A stretch of 64,000 bases of DNA from Phytophthora colocasiae (GCA_018806915.1 JAGKQI010000064.1:868001-932000), one strand, 5' to 3'. Positions 20,485-31,100 are shown, counted from the first letter of the stretch. Notes: generated by a model not told the origin, from the letters alone. Made by a program: numbers and translations.

Positions 20485-20760
20485 ATGGTCAAGCAGAAAA
20501 ACCACACCGCCCGTAACAACACGGTGAAGGCTCACCGCAACGGTATCAAGAAGCCGAAGAACCACCGCTTCCACTCCACGCGTGGCGTACGTTATACGTG
20601 CTTGTTCTTGTCTTTTTAAGAAAATAAGCAAACTCACTTATTTCTATTTCTATATATGTTTTTTTCACAGCTGGACCCTAAGTTCCTGCGCAACCAGCAC
20701 TGGGCCAAGAAGTTCGACAAGAAGCACCGCAACCGCAAGAACAAGGACAAGGAAGAATAA
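20485..20760 (+). CDS. RPL29: 60S ribosomal protein L29 (eL29)
   Basis: Two exons (20485-20586 and 20671-20760) with an 84-bp intron, donor GTACGT, acceptor TTTTTTCACAG, phase 0. The spliced product is 63 residues, the usual eL29 length. It is highly basic and begins [12 protein letters not shown], followed by [11 protein letters not shown] and [13 protein letters not shown], the hallmark blocks of the family. A component of the large ribosomal subunit near the exit region. Without splicing the frame stops soon after the first exon, so the intron is required. Confidence 0.96.
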
Positions 20761-21501
20761 GTTAAGCGACACTTAGGAGCTTTACTCTCTCTCTCTACGG
20801 ACGACTCTTCCAGTGATTCGGTGTTGGAAAATTGACAGCTTTTTTCCTTCATTTTCTTTCCTGCTTCTGTTGGATTGAGGACTGGAGGAGTGAGCGAGTT
20901 AGGGTCGGTCGTGGTCGATTGGGGCGTGGCGCCAAAGGGCACGGGGGAACAGGTCACTGGGACGTCGTGTCAACAGGCGTCGCGTCTTCGCTTGGAAAAA
21001 CCGAAAATGCAGTTAAAGAGCAGTGGGGGATGGCTGTTTCCCGTTCTCTTTTCTTTTGCATTGAACGCCGGATTTGGAACTATGGAATATTGTTGATGAT
21101 ACAGGGAAGCGGGACGACGAGGATCGAGAAAACAGCATTTAGGTCAGCTTTGCAAGTGTACTGGGGAAGTCGAGGGAACGGAGATGACGATCAATTTCAA
21201 TTTATCTACATTCTCCGAACCAAAACGTGAGATGGAAAAACAACACACGGATCCGTTCTCAAGACTACCCTAGTACACTACTTATCTATATCTTTGCATG
21301 TTTGGTGGATGAAGAAGATGATGATTTCCAAATCTTATCTACATTTTCTGAAGTAGCTTCGAGCTATTTTATGAAGACACAACTAGGCGTGATTCTTTAT
21401 CCAAAGATACTTTTTTACAGAGCAAATACTACATGTAGTAGTAGTGTAGATAGATCTATTTGAAAGTAATCTATTGCATTGAACACTTCGAAGCAAACCA
21501 T
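20761..21501. other. intergenic region, no gene seen
   Basis: The 3' flank of L29 and of the convergent THUMP-domain gene. Pyrimidine-rich just after L29, otherwise unremarkable. Confidence 0.6.
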
Positions 21502-22455
21502 CTATTCCTTCGTAGATTCTTCAGTCTCAGTCGGAGCGTCTTCCTTCTTGTCCTCTTTCTTCTCGGCTGAGTCCTTGTTATCCGTTTTCTTCTCCTTTTT
21601 GCTGTTTTTGGTGCTCTTCTTCGCTGTCTGTTGGCCAGGAACAGGAGGTTCAATAACGGAGCGTACGTTGTACTTCTTGTACCGATGGAAGTCCGTCAAA
21701 ATACTGAAACCGCACGTGTTGCGGAAGACTTCAACCATCAGGACAGAGTGAGGCGTGGTCAGGTTTACCTTGGTCTTCTCATCTCCCACCAGTTCCACAA
21801 GGGCATTGATAACTTCCATACTGTTAAGGTTGGTGCAGTTACGACGCTTGAACTCGACTGCAAACTCAAAGACCTCGTCCTTCCCAGCAGCTTTCTGTTC
21901 TTTCTTGAAAGCTTCGACGTGTGCCTTGATCATCGGAGCAGCAAGTTCCTTAATAGCATCCACACTGGAGTAGCCGACTTTCTCCAACGGGATCATCCTC
22001 TGAATGAACCTGGATGCAAAGTCTTTAGAACTCTCCACTTCTTCAAAGATCTTGCTCATTAGAGCAGTGGGGGACACATTGGCGTCCTTAGACTGGATGA
22101 GAATGGCACCTTTCACGCCCGTATCAAGAGCTGTGAACCTGCCCGTTTGACGTTTCTTCGCTTGCGATTGCAGTGCAGCAATCTCCTCCTGTAGTTTCTT
22201 CTGCACTGAGTCTCCTTCTTCTTTCTCTTCCTCCTCCTTCTCCTCCTGAGCACTTGGAAAGAATCGATCGGCTGCTTCATTCAAGATATTCAGCGCATCA
22301 CTGACACTTTGTCGCTCCTTAATCTTGTCACAGGTCACAAGCACAGCGCCATGTCCTTTGGCATTCGCTGCAGCTCCCAACGCTCCTTTGTGGCGCTTCT
22401 GGTTGCCGTCACGGCCGCCCATCCACTGCTTCTTCCTCTTGTCACCTTCACCCAT
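21502..22455 (-). CDS. THUMP domain protein, Tan1/THUMPD1 type
   Basis: 317 residues, intronless. A basic N-terminus (MGEGDKRKKQW) leads into GHGAVLVTCD, and a long Glu-rich segment follows (about residues 75-100). The THUMP domain covers roughly residues 110-265: FTALDTGVKGAILIQ, FIQRMIPLEKVGYSS, FAVEFKRRNCTNLN. The C-terminus is Lys/Glu-rich. Tan1/THUMPD1 binds tRNA and is the adaptor for Kre33/NAT10 in forming N4-acetylcytidine at position 12 of tRNA-Ser and tRNA-Leu; that role is taken from the family. The chosen ATG at 22455 is the first with a typical start; upstream in-frame residues are hydrophobic read-through of the promoter. Divergent from the WDR18 gene. Confidence 0.9.
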   Translation of the reverse strand: MGEGDKRKKQWMGGRDGNQKRHKGALGAAANAKGHGAVLVTCDKIKERQSVSDALNILNEAADRFFPSAQEEKEEEEKEEGDSVQKKLQEEIAALQSQAKKRQTGRFTALDTGVKGAILIQSKDANVSPTALMSKIFEEVESSKDFASRFIQRMIPLEKVGYSSVDAIKELAAPMIKAHVEAFKKEQKAAGKDEVFEFAVEFKRRNCTNLNSMEVINALVELVGDEKTKVNLTTPHSVLMVEVFRNTCGFSILTDFHRYKKYNVRSVIEPPVPGQQTAKKSTKNSKKEKKTDNKDSAEKKEDKKEDAPTETEESTKE

Positions 22456-22596
22456 GACCACTGCTTCCGAAATGGCACAAGTCACACATAACAAACATTT
22501 ATATCCAATCACAAGCACTCAAAAAGTAATTCCAACCAATCAAAAGCACAGAAGGTATTGGTCCTCAAGAGTTGTGTCATTCCAAGAGCTACACTA
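22456..22596. promoter_or_regulatory. short bidirectional promoter (THUMPD1 / WDR18)
   Basis: Only 141 bp separate the two start codons, so both genes must share it. Both products act in RNA and ribosome maturation, which may favour co-expression. TCATTCCAAG near 22577 resembles an initiator for the plus-strand gene. Confidence 0.55.
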
Positions 22597-23760
22597 ATGG
22601 CGACGACTGCATTGGCCGACCACGTGCTGCTGCTGGGGTCAAGCCAGGAGAATGAGCTCCTCGTTGCTGATGCGTCTACCGGTGGTCAATTGTATTGCTT
22701 CAAGAACTGCCGATCAGCTCTCAATGGTGTCCACGTAATGCCTCGAACCGACCATTTGGTGGCTGTACAGGAAGGTAAATTGGCCTTAAACCTCTGGAAT
22801 TGGGGCAAGGACATGCCTGTATGGAAGTGCCACGTGGCGGAGAAGATGGGGCCAGTCACGTCGTCAAGTTGCGGCAATTTCCTCTTTGCTGGTGCCGAAT
22901 CCGGTAAAATTTATGTGTGGGATGTCAAGACTGGTGAGTTGGTGACAGTATTCGACGCACACTACAAGCGCGTGTCGGCTGTAGCTCTAACGTCCGATGA
23001 TTCACACTTGGTCACGGCTGGTGAAGATGCTCTGGTGCATGTCTGGAGACTTGTGGACATTCTGGACGAACCGGGCGCTGCGTCCAGCTTCCAACAAGGT
23101 GTTACACCCGTTGTGAGCTTCACAGACCATGTTCTGCCAGTGACGTCGGTGCATGTGGGACTTGGTGGCGTGAACGCTCGTATCTACACGTCATCACTGG
23201 ACCGAACATGCAAGATTTGGTCGCTGAACTCGTCTCAATGCCTCTACAGTGTCTCCTGTCCGTCGTTTGTGAACGCCTGCGTTGCTGATCCCACCGAGCA
23301 ACGGCTTTTCATGGGCTGTGGCAATGGTCAGATCTACGCTTTGGACTTGAACGCTGCTGCTACTTCAGTCACTGCAGCTACAGCTCGAGTTGCCAACGCT
23401 TCTGTATCCAACAGTGCCAATGTTTCTCCATGGGGACCTGAAGCTCTGCTTCCAGATTCGTTCGAAGGCCATGAAAGCAGTGTAATCACGTTGCAAATCC
23501 ACTCGAGTGGTGCGTTCTTAATGTCTGGAGACGAGAACGGCGTCGTGCACGTGTGGGACAGTCTCAGTCGTCAGTCACTACGTAGCATTAAACTGTTCAA
23601 GGGCAAAGTGACGGCGTTGGTGCTGCTGCCTCGTCCTCGTCATCTGTTCCGGCAGGCAAAGACACCGTTCAACATGGAGAGTGAGGACCTGGATGACATG
23701 TTAGCTACTCCGTTGCCTGTCGCCCCGCTCAAAAAATATATGAACGCCACCGACAACTAG
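22597..23760 (+). CDS. WD40 repeat protein, WDR18/Ipi3 type
   Basis: 387 residues, intronless. Several WD40 repeats are visible, such as GKIYVWDVKTGELV, DALVHVWRLVD, DRTCKIWSLNSS and NGVVHVWDSLS, forming a probable seven-bladed propeller. The pattern GHESSVITLQIHSSGAFLMS followed by KGKVTALVLLPRP near the end resembles WDR18/Ipi3. That protein is the scaffold of the Rix1/PELP1 complex needed for ITS2 processing and 60S release. The ATG at 22597 starts MATTALADHV. The frame upstream lacks an ATG. A generic WD40 protein is the alternative, but neighbouring a THUMP protein and ribosomal genes fits. Confidence 0.82.
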   Translation: MATTALADHVLLLGSSQENELLVADASTGGQLYCFKNCRSALNGVHVMPRTDHLVAVQEGKLALNLWNWGKDMPVWKCHVAEKMGPVTSSSCGNFLFAGAESGKIYVWDVKTGELVTVFDAHYKRVSAVALTSDDSHLVTAGEDALVHVWRLVDILDEPGAASSFQQGVTPVVSFTDHVLPVTSVHVGLGGVNARIYTSSLDRTCKIWSLNSSQCLYSVSCPSFVNACVADPTEQRLFMGCGNGQIYALDLNAAATSVTAATARVANASVSNSANVSPWGPEALLPDSFEGHESSVITLQIHSSGAFLMSGDENGVVHVWDSLSRQSLRSIKLFKGKVTALVLLPRPRHLFRQAKTPFNMESEDLDDMLATPLPVAPLKKYMNATDN

Positions 23761-23904
23761 CACAGCATGTAGCCATCCATGGGATAAATAGATTTGTTAC
23801 CATTCTCGTTGGTATTTCGAGAAAATGGCGAGTATTTTCATCCTTGGGACGAGGTGAAGAAGCATTGACAGACCAAAAAGGTGATTAGTTGTAAGGAGAC
23901 CACG

Positions 23905-24321
23905 ATGATGGAAGATGGTGCGATAAGGGAGGCTCAGCCTACGGCCGAGTTCGAAGAAGCATCAACGCCTAAGCTCCAGGAGCGAATGGACAAGGCCACG
24001 CAGGATCAGGTTGGTAAAGCTGTTGAAATGGCTACGTTGGTGAAGAAGAGCTTAATTTTTCTTGTGCAGGAACGTCAACTGGATGCAATTCATTTCGGTG
24101 TCAAGCGACTGCACAATGCAGCTCAAGCTACGAACGAAGAAGTGATCTCGCAGAACGCTATGTTGGACCATATAAACGTGAAGATCAGTGATACGGAAGC
24201 TGCAGTGGAACAACAGACAAAAGCAGCCAAAAGGGTTGTGCACGCACACCGCAAGCTCGGTTGTTACTATGTGATCATAGTACTACTGGCTGCTGCACTT
24301 CTCGTCGTCATCTTCATCTAA
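23905..24321 (+). CDS. Q-SNARE with C-terminal membrane anchor
   Basis: 138 residues if unspliced. An acidic N-terminus is followed by a t-SNARE coiled coil (about residues 65-120). A central Gln in ISQNAMLDHI is a candidate zero-layer residue. A hydrophobic tail anchor ends the protein (YYVIIVLLAAALLVVIFI). It should act in vesicle fusion as a Qb- or Qc-type SNARE; the compartment cannot be told. A 60-nt stretch at 24010-24069 begins GTTGGT and ends in a pyrimidine-rich tract and GTGCAG. It is in frame and could be an intron whose retention keeps the frame, giving 118 residues if removed. The start at 23905 (two adjacent ATGs) is the first available, but upstream exons cannot be excluded. 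Confidence 0.7.
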   Translation: MMEDGAIREAQPTAEFEEASTPKLQERMDKATQDQVGKAVEMATLVKKSLIFLVQERQLDAIHFGVKRLHNAAQATNEEVISQNAMLDHINVKISDTEAAVEQQTKAAKRVVHAHRKLGCYYVIIVLLAAALLVVIFI

Positions 24322-24594
24322 CAAGAAGATTTTTAGCAAGAAAAGGATTGAGATGACAACCTGAAAAATCGCTTGCAAATGCTTTACATTAGTTTTCTGA
24401 ATACCATTGCAATCTTCCTTGACGCTTATCGTAGCTGTGTGGCTTGGACAGAGCATTGTGGTGGACAAAGCAGCAGGAACTCACTCGTTCAGCACAATGA
24501 AAGAATTCCCAAAAGGGAACGCTATCTCTCTCGTGGTCCAAACAGCTTCAGCAGGAAAAGATACTTTCAACAGTAGTCAAAGAAGACCAACTGC

Positions 24595-26040
24595 TTAGTA
24601 ACGGTAGGTCTCCGGCTTGAAGGGGCCAGTGGGCTTCACGCCAATGTACTCAGCCTGCTCGTCCGAGAGCACAGTCAGCTGAGCGCCGAGGTTGTCCAGG
24701 TGCAGACGAGCGACCTTCTCGTCCAGCTCCTTGGGCAGCACGTACACCTTGCCGGTAGCGTACTTGCCAGTGTCACGCTCCTTCCACAGCTCAATCTGAG
24801 CCAGAGTCTGGTTGGTGAACGAGTTCGACATGACGAACGACGGGTGGCCTGTAGCGCAGCCCAGGTTGAGCAGACGGCCCTCAGCCAGGATAATGACAGC
24901 GTGGCCATCCTCGAAGATGAAGCGGTCCACCTGGGGCTTGATGTTCTGACGCTTGGCGATGTTGGTGACGCCAGCCATGTCGATCTCGTTGTCGAAGTGA
25001 CCAATGTTACCCACAATGGCGTTGTTCTTCATCTTGATCATGTCGGTAGCCATGATGATGTCCTTGTTGCCAGTGGTGGTGATGAAGATGTCAGCCTCCG
25101 AGACGACCGACTCGAGACGGACGACCTGGAATCCCTCCATGCAGGCCTGCAGGGCACAAATAGGGTCCACCTCCGTGACATACACGACCGAACCGGCAGC
25201 CTTCATGGCCTGAGCGCAACCCTTGCCGACGTCACCGAAGCCGCAGATGACCACACGCTTGCCAGCAAGCATGACGTCCGTAGCACGCATGATGCCATCT
25301 GGAAGGGAGTGACGGCAGCCGTAAAGGTTGTCGAACTTGGACTTGGTGACCGAGTCATTGACGTTGATGGCAGGGAACAAGAGCGTGCCGTTCTTCTCCA
25401 TCTGGTAAAGACGGTGGACACCCGTGGTGGTCTCCTCAGAGACACCCTTGCAGCGCTGAGCGATCTGCGTCCACTTCTTAGGGTTAGTCTTCAGGGTACG
25501 GGCGATGATGTTCAGCACGCACTTCATCTCGGCGTTGTCGGTCGAGTTAGGGTCCGGGATGGCTCCGTTCTCAGCGAAGGCCTTCTCGGCCTTGAAACCC
25601 TCGTGGATCAGCAGAGTCATGTCACCACCGTCGTCCACAATGATGTCAGGGCCGTCTCCCTTGCCGTCATCCGAAGGCCACGTGATGGCGTTAAGGGTGC
25701 ACTCCCAGTACTCCTCCAGGGTCTCTCCCTTCCAGGCGAAGACAGCGGCCGAACCGTCACGGGCAATGGCAGCAGCAGCGTGGTCCTGCGTGGAGAAAAT
25801 GTTGCACGAGCACCAGCGCATGTCACCGCCGAGAGCCTTAAGGGTCTCAATGAGCACGGCCGTCTGGATGGTCATGTGTAGGGAACCGGCCACACGGGCG
25901 CCCTTAAGGGGCTGCGAGGGGCCGTACTCAGTGCGGCTCTGCATGAGGCCAGGCATCTCGATCTGGGCGATCTCGATCTCCTTGCGGCCGAAGTCAGCGA
26001 GCGAGATGTCAGCCACACGGTAGTCTCCAAGGGAAGCCAT
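24595..26040 (-). CDS. S-adenosylhomocysteinase
   Basis: 481 residues, intronless, full length. It hydrolyses S-adenosylhomocysteine to adenosine and homocysteine in the methionine/methyl cycle, releasing product inhibition of methyltransferases. Diagnostic parts include [15 protein letters not shown], the [20 protein letters not shown] block, the NAD-binding GFGDVGKG motif and the C-terminal PFKPETYRY tail that completes the neighbour's active site. The internal insert of about 40 residues containing [13 protein letters not shown] is the form found in plants and many protists. ATG 26040 (MASLGDYRV) is the natural start. Codon use is strongly biased and leaves long antisense open frames (for example 24700-25881), which are shadows. 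Divergent from the ESCO gene. Confidence 0.98.
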   Translation of the reverse strand: MASLGDYRVADISLADFGRKEIEIAQIEMPGLMQSRTEYGPSQPLKGARVAGSLHMTIQTAVLIETLKALGGDMRWCSCNIFSTQDHAAAAIARDGSAAVFAWKGETLEEYWECTLNAITWPSDDGKGDGPDIIVDDGGDMTLLIHEGFKAEKAFAENGAIPDPNSTDNAEMKCVLNIIARTLKTNPKKWTQIAQRCKGVSEETTTGVHRLYQMEKNGTLLFPAINVNDSVTKSKFDNLYGCRHSLPDGIMRATDVMLAGKRVVICGFGDVGKGCAQAMKAAGSVVYVTEVDPICALQACMEGFQVVRLESVVSEADIFITTTGNKDIIMATDMIKMKNNAIVGNIGHFDNEIDMAGVTNIAKRQNIKPQVDRFIFEDGHAVIILAEGRLLNLGCATGHPSFVMSNSFTNQTLAQIELWKERDTGKYATGKVYVLPKELDEKVARLHLDNLGAQLTVLSDEQAEYIGVKPTGPFKPETYRY

Positions 26041-26395
26041 TATGGACGGAAGGTTTAGAGATGAAAAGGGTGCTTGGGCTTTAGGATGCAAATTCCAAAG
26101 TGTGGACGGTGATGGAATCGGATGAAGAGGGAGGAGAGCGCTACACCACCCGTTGGAGATCAAAATTCAACTATCACTTTATGCCGTATGATAGGATCTT
26201 TATAAATAGTGTTTAGAAGTTTTTAAATTTTTATTTATCGAAAGCAAATTTAAAACAAACGGTTTGTAGATAATTGATGCTTGTGAATTCATATAACATA
26301 TGATATATTTTAATATGAAGGTTTATGATCCGTTAGGTCTGTCCTTAGAACGTGAAATTCCTACGAGCAGCTACGTTGGCGTGCAATTTCGAGCA
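26041..26395. promoter_or_regulatory. divergent promoter region (SAHH / ESCO)
   Basis: The SAHH side is C/T-rich and contains an initiator-like CACACTTTGGAATTT on the minus strand (about 26091-26106). The centre is AT-rich around 26215-26300. An in-frame ATG at 26300 would extend the ESCO protein by 32 residues. Confidence 0.45.
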
Positions 26396-27334
26396 ATGGC
26401 GAACCTGAACGACGTCTTAATGCGGCGTGGGAAGGCTCGAGGTACCGGCCAGACCTCCAAACGCAAGCGCAGCAACAATGAAGCAAAAGAAGATAACGAT
26501 TCCGGCAAGAAAGCGAGAGTTTCTACAATTTCTTCATGGTGTTCACCTGCTGCTCCAACTAAACCCTCTCTGTCGACCATCACTCCGGAGCCAAAGGCTG
26601 CGATCTCCTCGAAGGAACTGCTGTCTCCCAGCAAAGCTCCTCCTTTTACGCAGTCGTACATTGATGTGGGTCAACGCAGCTTCGGCCAACGCGTCACTTG
26701 TTCCACGTGTGGACTGCTGTACACTGCAGGTGAGGAGGAGGACGAGAAGGAGCATCGCAAGTTCTGTAGACAGATGAAGCGTGGTGTCACGTTCTCCAAG
26801 TGGAAGAACGAGAGGGTATTGAAAACGTTCCCTGACACTCAAGCGAGGATCCTGGAAATCCGAGGGGATGATCCGAATTCTCATGTGAAGAAACTGTTGG
26901 AGATCAAAGAGGTGCTCGATGATGCGTTGGGTTTTGTGGAGGAGGAGGCATTTTTGAAACGCAGCAACTTTGTATTTATTCAGGGCCACCAAGTGGTTGG
27001 ATGTGTCAATACTGAACGCGTCACGAAAGCCTTCACCTTGGAAAAAGAGTCCTCAAGTCTGGTTGCAACAACGAACGAATGCTCAATGGCTTTGGATGGA
27101 GCAGTGACAGCATCCAGTGACGCAAAACTTGCACTTGTCGGCATTTGTCAGCTCTGGGTACACCCTTCGTTCCGCAGGAAACGCATAGCGACCAGAATGA
27201 TGGACGTCGTTCGGGAGAAATCCATCTACGGCATGCACGTAGCCAAGAATCAAGTCGCCTTTGCACAACCAACACGAAACGGACTGCAATTTGCTCACAG
27301 ATACATGGATACCTGCGAGGTGCTTATTTATTGA
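26396..27334 (+). CDS. cohesin N-acetyltransferase, Eco1/ESCO family
   Basis: 312 residues from ATG 26396 (344 from the ATG at 26300). A Lys/Arg- and Ser/Pro-rich N-terminus carries nuclear-targeting-like clusters. A short zinc finger follows (QRVTCSTCGLLY, then H-x3-C). The C-terminal GNAT domain is typical of Eco1/ESCO: GICQLWVHPSFRRKRIATRM binds acetyl-CoA and VAFAQPTRNGLQFAHRYM forms the substrate side. The family acetylates Smc3 to establish sister-chromatid cohesion in S phase. The finger ends in Cys where many members have His, so it is C2HC here. The MANLNDVL start looks natural; which ATG is used is undecided. Confidence 0.92.
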   Translation: MANLNDVLMRRGKARGTGQTSKRKRSNNEAKEDNDSGKKARVSTISSWCSPAAPTKPSLSTITPEPKAAISSKELLSPSKAPPFTQSYIDVGQRSFGQRVTCSTCGLLYTAGEEEDEKEHRKFCRQMKRGVTFSKWKNERVLKTFPDTQARILEIRGDDPNSHVKKLLEIKEVLDDALGFVEEEAFLKRSNFVFIQGHQVVGCVNTERVTKAFTLEKESSSLVATTNECSMALDGAVTASSDAKLALVGICQLWVHPSFRRKRIATRMMDVVREKSIYGMHVAKNQVAFAQPTRNGLQFAHRYMDTCEVLIY

Positions 27335-27578
27335 GGGACATGGCGAAAACAGCAAGAACTAACCTTATTCAAACGTGCATTTACTCGGGGCGTCAGGTAC
27401 AATGAAGCATCACATAAAAAAAGCTTAATCAAACTGTAATGACATAACGAGAGAGAAACTAATCTACGAGCATTTCAATAGCAAGTTCGAGGTTGTCTTC
27501 TGCTCTTAATATTTTTATATCGTACTTAAATGAAGACATGGATTTGATTTTTTCCTGTAGTATTCTAGAGAATTCATT

Positions 27579-28022
27579 ATGGCGCTGACGCACGGGAAGC
27601 CCTCGGAGGGTCTGGAGTGTATGGCGACAATGGACGACATCACTGAGGAGGAAGGTAACTACTGCGAGTACCAGACGACACCAAGCGGCTTGTGGCATCC
27701 TGCACTCTTCTGCGCAGACGTTGTAGAGCAATTGCTGGGCTCGCAGTTCCACACGTACATGAAGAAGGTGCAGGAGGCAGATTGCAAAGCAGAACTACGT
27801 CGCCTTGTGGCCAAGGGTCCTCCTATTTGGCTTGAAGACAAACATGCAATGCCTGTACCTGAAGGTGACACACACATCATTAACGTGTGGTTTGCTAAGG
27901 ATGATGAGGAACGCAGTGCCAAGGTGGACGGCGCAGTGGAAGGCGAAGCTCGTGAGACTTTGTGGAAGGAGCTGCGACAACTCATGGACGCCATGGAAGA
28001 GGACAAGGAGGAGGTTCGGTAG
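27579..28022 (+). CDS. small acidic conserved-type hypothetical protein
   Basis: 147 residues starting at a good ATG. No signal peptide or membrane segment. An N-terminal acidic part is followed by a compact region (LWHPALFCADVVEQLLGSQF, GPPIWLEDKHAMPVPEGDTH) and a strongly charged C-terminal helix (KELRQLMDAMEEDKEE). Composition and length argue for a real gene, and it continues the plus-strand run begun with WDR18. I do not recognise the family and give no function. The antisense frame at 27659-28045 is a shadow. Confidence 0.65.
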   Translation: MALTHGKPSEGLECMATMDDITEEEGNYCEYQTTPSGLWHPALFCADVVEQLLGSQFHTYMKKVQEADCKAELRRLVAKGPPIWLEDKHAMPVPEGDTHIINVWFAKDDEERSAKVDGAVEGEARETLWKELRQLMDAMEEDKEEVR

Positions 28023-28433
28023 ATAATATACATTACGGGTAGCATCCGGTGTAGACTCGTTAACTATTCACGGTAACACGCTGCGAATTGTTTACCTACA
28101 AGTTTCAACTTCGAGGCATGCTCAAGAGATGGATTGTCTGACAAAGATCATTGTCTGCATGTTGACAGCAGCAAGTGTGTTTACTTATATTGATATCTGT
28201 TGCTGCTGATACTATCGCTGGTTTCCAGCGACCAGCTCTACGACTAAATATTTAAGATTTTGTGGGTATCTACGATCTATCGGTGCACGCATGCCGTGTT
28301 GGTACATCCTCAACTTACGAACATGCGTGCACTGCTCCTAAGAAAACTCTGCGTCCGACACGTTCGGGTACTCGACATTCGCGCCGCCCGGATCTGGGTC
28401 TGAACCGGGAGAAGCCGCGGCGGCGCCGCGCCT
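28023..28433. other. intergenic region between convergent genes
   Basis: No gene is seen. The right half is GC-rich (GCCGCGGCGGCGCCGCGCC near 28411-28430) and lies at the 3' end of the convergent minus-strand gene. Confidence 0.5.
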
Positions 28434-29066
28434 TCAAACGTTCACAAACGACGGTGCTCGGAAAAACTGTGGTGCGCTGCAGTGCGCGATTGGGGTGGCG
28501 TCGCTCTGTTCCTCGTCGCTACTGAAAAGCAGCGCTTCCAGGATTTCCAGGTCGTGTTGGTCGAAAAGTGGGAGGTTCGGCGTCGGCTGCTGTGTCTGTT
28601 GTGGTGCCTCCATCGTCGGGTAACACGGCATTGCCATATTCATGTTCATCGACATATTGGGCGGCGACATGGGCTTGATTCCAACCGGGCTGCGCATGGA
28701 TCCTCTCATGTTGTTACTGTATCGGAAGTTCTGACCTGCAGCCATGGCGACTGGCGAGTAGCTGCGTGGCCGCTGTACCTGCATCTGCATCGCCTGCATC
28801 TGTTGAGCCTGTTGCTGTCGCTGTAGCTCCTTCTGCTGCTGCTTCATGACGCGTCGTCGGTGGTCCAGACGCATTTGGTTGCGGTTGGCTTTTTCACGGT
28901 GCATGGCGCAGAACTTGTGTAGACCGCCGCTCTTCTTATATGTGCGTTTGTTCTCGCAGCGCTTGCTCGAGTATTGGCATCGCATGTCCTCTGACACTAG
29001 GGGGTTGCTGTCGAGTTGCTCTGTGGACGAGGCCTTTGTCAGGTCCACAGGGAACTTATCCGTCAT
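28434..29066 (-). CDS. C-x6-C-x15-C-x2-H motif protein, paralogue 1
   Basis: 210 residues, intronless. Near residues 25-60 it carries a Cys/His cluster, C-x6-C-x15-C-x2-H, directly followed by RxKANRNQ and a run of basic residues (HRRR). A Gln-rich stretch and a Met/Pro-rich low-complexity region follow. The protein ends with a hydrophobic-acidic motif, LEILEALLFSSDEE. The layout (zinc-binding-like basic domain, low-complexity linker, acidic helix) suggests a nuclear DNA-binding activator, loosely recalling the plant WRC motif; this is inference. A second protein with the same spacing and the same kind of C-terminal motif lies 2 kb away at 31101-31586. ATG 29066 (MTDKFPVD) is chosen because upstream in-frame sequence lacks an ATG close to the domain. 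Confidence 0.75.
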   Translation of the reverse strand: MTDKFPVDLTKASSTEQLDSNPLVSEDMRCQYSSKRCENKRTYKKSGGLHKFCAMHREKANRNQMRLDHRRRVMKQQQKELQRQQQAQQMQAMQMQVQRPRSYSPVAMAAGQNFRYSNNMRGSMRSPVGIKPMSPPNMSMNMNMAMPCYPTMEAPQQTQQPTPNLPLFDQHDLEILEALLFSSDEEQSDATPIAHCSAPQFFRAPSFVNV

Positions 29067-31100
29067 GTTGGATTGGAAAAGAATAGTGTTCTTTTGTTCT
29101 TCGGTGCGAGCTGTCGCTAGCACTGGGCAAATTGAGTTGTGAGCGGACCGGTGCCTCCTCAAGAGGAGCGTAGGACAAGCGCCAACCGTAAACAACGAGA
29201 GCCTGTACTCGTCATGGCTCGAATGGAGGAAGACGCATACACGTACGGCGGAATGTGCATAACGTCACATGCCCAGTGCGTTTTTGGGAAATCCAGCGCG
29301 AATATTTCCCGCTCTCTGACTGGCAGACAAAACTATAAAATTCATTCTAGATTAAAGGAGTGATTGTAATTCGAAGAATGAGTGATGGTTTAAATTATTT
29401 TAACCAATCAGAATCATTGAAATATACGGTAAACGTCTCACGCGAAATTTCGAGACCGCACACGATTCTCATCTTCCACCCTTGTCGCACCGCCAAGCTT
29501 ACAGCGATCCAGAAGTATGGGCAGCGGCGGTATCGGCATACTAGCTGCAAGAGTGGAATGTAGGTGAGTAAAAATTTCACAAGAACAGCACCGCTGTTAC
29601 GAAGTTTAACGTAACTTTGGCATAGCGGTGCCGATATTGAAATCCTCGGCTACTAAAGTTTTAACCTAGACTTCATGGCAAACTACTAAAGTTATAACGA
29701 GGTGGTCGAGTTTCCATTCCTAAGCAAAGCAGGAGGAAGGGAGCGAGCGTACCGCTAAAAGGTTTAGTTTCTGGCTGCCTTGAAGCTCACCTATCAATGC
29801 GAGCCGTTCTTCGACGTCGAATGCGGCAATACTCAGCTCGTTTTTGCCAACGTATCGTCACTATTTGATCTAAGAGGTCTTTGTCTGTCATTTTGTAAGT
29901 CTTTTAAAAATTCATGTCTCAGTATAGAGAAATGATTAGGTCTCACAAGTTGGCGTTGCGATCCGGAGCTTGAAAAATTCAAGGACCCACACAACTTTTG
30001 ATGTTCCTACGGTAACGATGCAGGCGCTGCACCGCCCAGCAACGGGTGGCCAGCCACGACACACCGTTACGACAGACAGGGTGTTGCAAGGCAGTACTCG
30101 CCACCAAGATGAGCGTCTTGGCCAGCGAAGCCATGTCGTTACGAGTCCTAGGAACTTCAACTTCAGCCGCGCTTGTTGCATGGCAACCCCGAGCCATACG
30201 GCAATAGCAGATTGTCATCGTCTTGGCACGGCGATCTTTCTTCACGCAGAGGCAGCACTGGGCAAACACGAATTGTTTTCAAACAGTGCCACTATCCACT
30301 GACAGTTGTTAGTCATGTGTATATCGGCATAAAGCCGGAGTACCGAGACGATCTTTGCCGGTTGGCTGAAGTATCCGATACAAGCAACTGAGTTAGCGCA
30401 TCAATATATTCGGACCAAGTCACGGTCAACGCCTGTCGAGCAATGCATCCATTGCGTCTACTGCGCTTCTCCTTGAGTTCACGAGTGCGGTGCAATATAT
30501 TCTCCGGTTATCAAATCTTCACATGTACAGTGCATTCCCAATGAACTACAAGCATATAGTATCCTGTCATGTTTAGGGAACGTCTGAGCCCTCATATTTC
30601 GCGGTTTGGTGGCCAGTTCTCCGAGGAGGCTCCAACTTGCTAGCGAGAACTGCGAAGAGACGACACCTCGCAGTGGAGACCACGTCAGTAAGATCCATTT
30701 CGTCGTCGTCGTAGATGTCGATATCCCAACTTGTATCCATGTTTCAGATCGCTCCGGCTGTGCTTTTGCAAAAATGACACTGTCCTTCGTAACACTAAAC
30801 GTTAGAGTTTGACGCTAAGAACCAACGGCTGCGTGGGTATATGTCGGTAGCGTACGCTACCGCGCTACCGAGTGATAAGAACGGCCCTGGCAAGAATCGG
30901 AAGTCGTACAGCTTCGACTGTGAAGAGAACAATGCACTCAAGTCTTTATTTCAGCTCAAACCGCAGACTCCCCATTGTTTTTAAAGGTTGAACATGCAGG
31001 CAAAATCTCAATGTAGTCTCGGTGTCTCCGAGGTGGTTCTGTTTGTCGCGGTACTAAATTACTCTATGCGGAATCGGACGAAGAACAAAATGTCGATCCC
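29067..31100. other. 2-kb intergenic region, no gene seen
   Basis: No supported coding region. It includes the upstream flank of paralogue 1. It also holds an 18-bp perfect palindrome at 30845-30862 (CGGTAGCGTACGCTACCG), followed at once by a further CGCTACCG. Confidence 0.55.

Noticed and set aside
24700..25881. 393-codon plus-strand open frame
   Set aside because: Antisense to S-adenosylhomocysteinase and explained by its strong codon bias; no domain resemblance.
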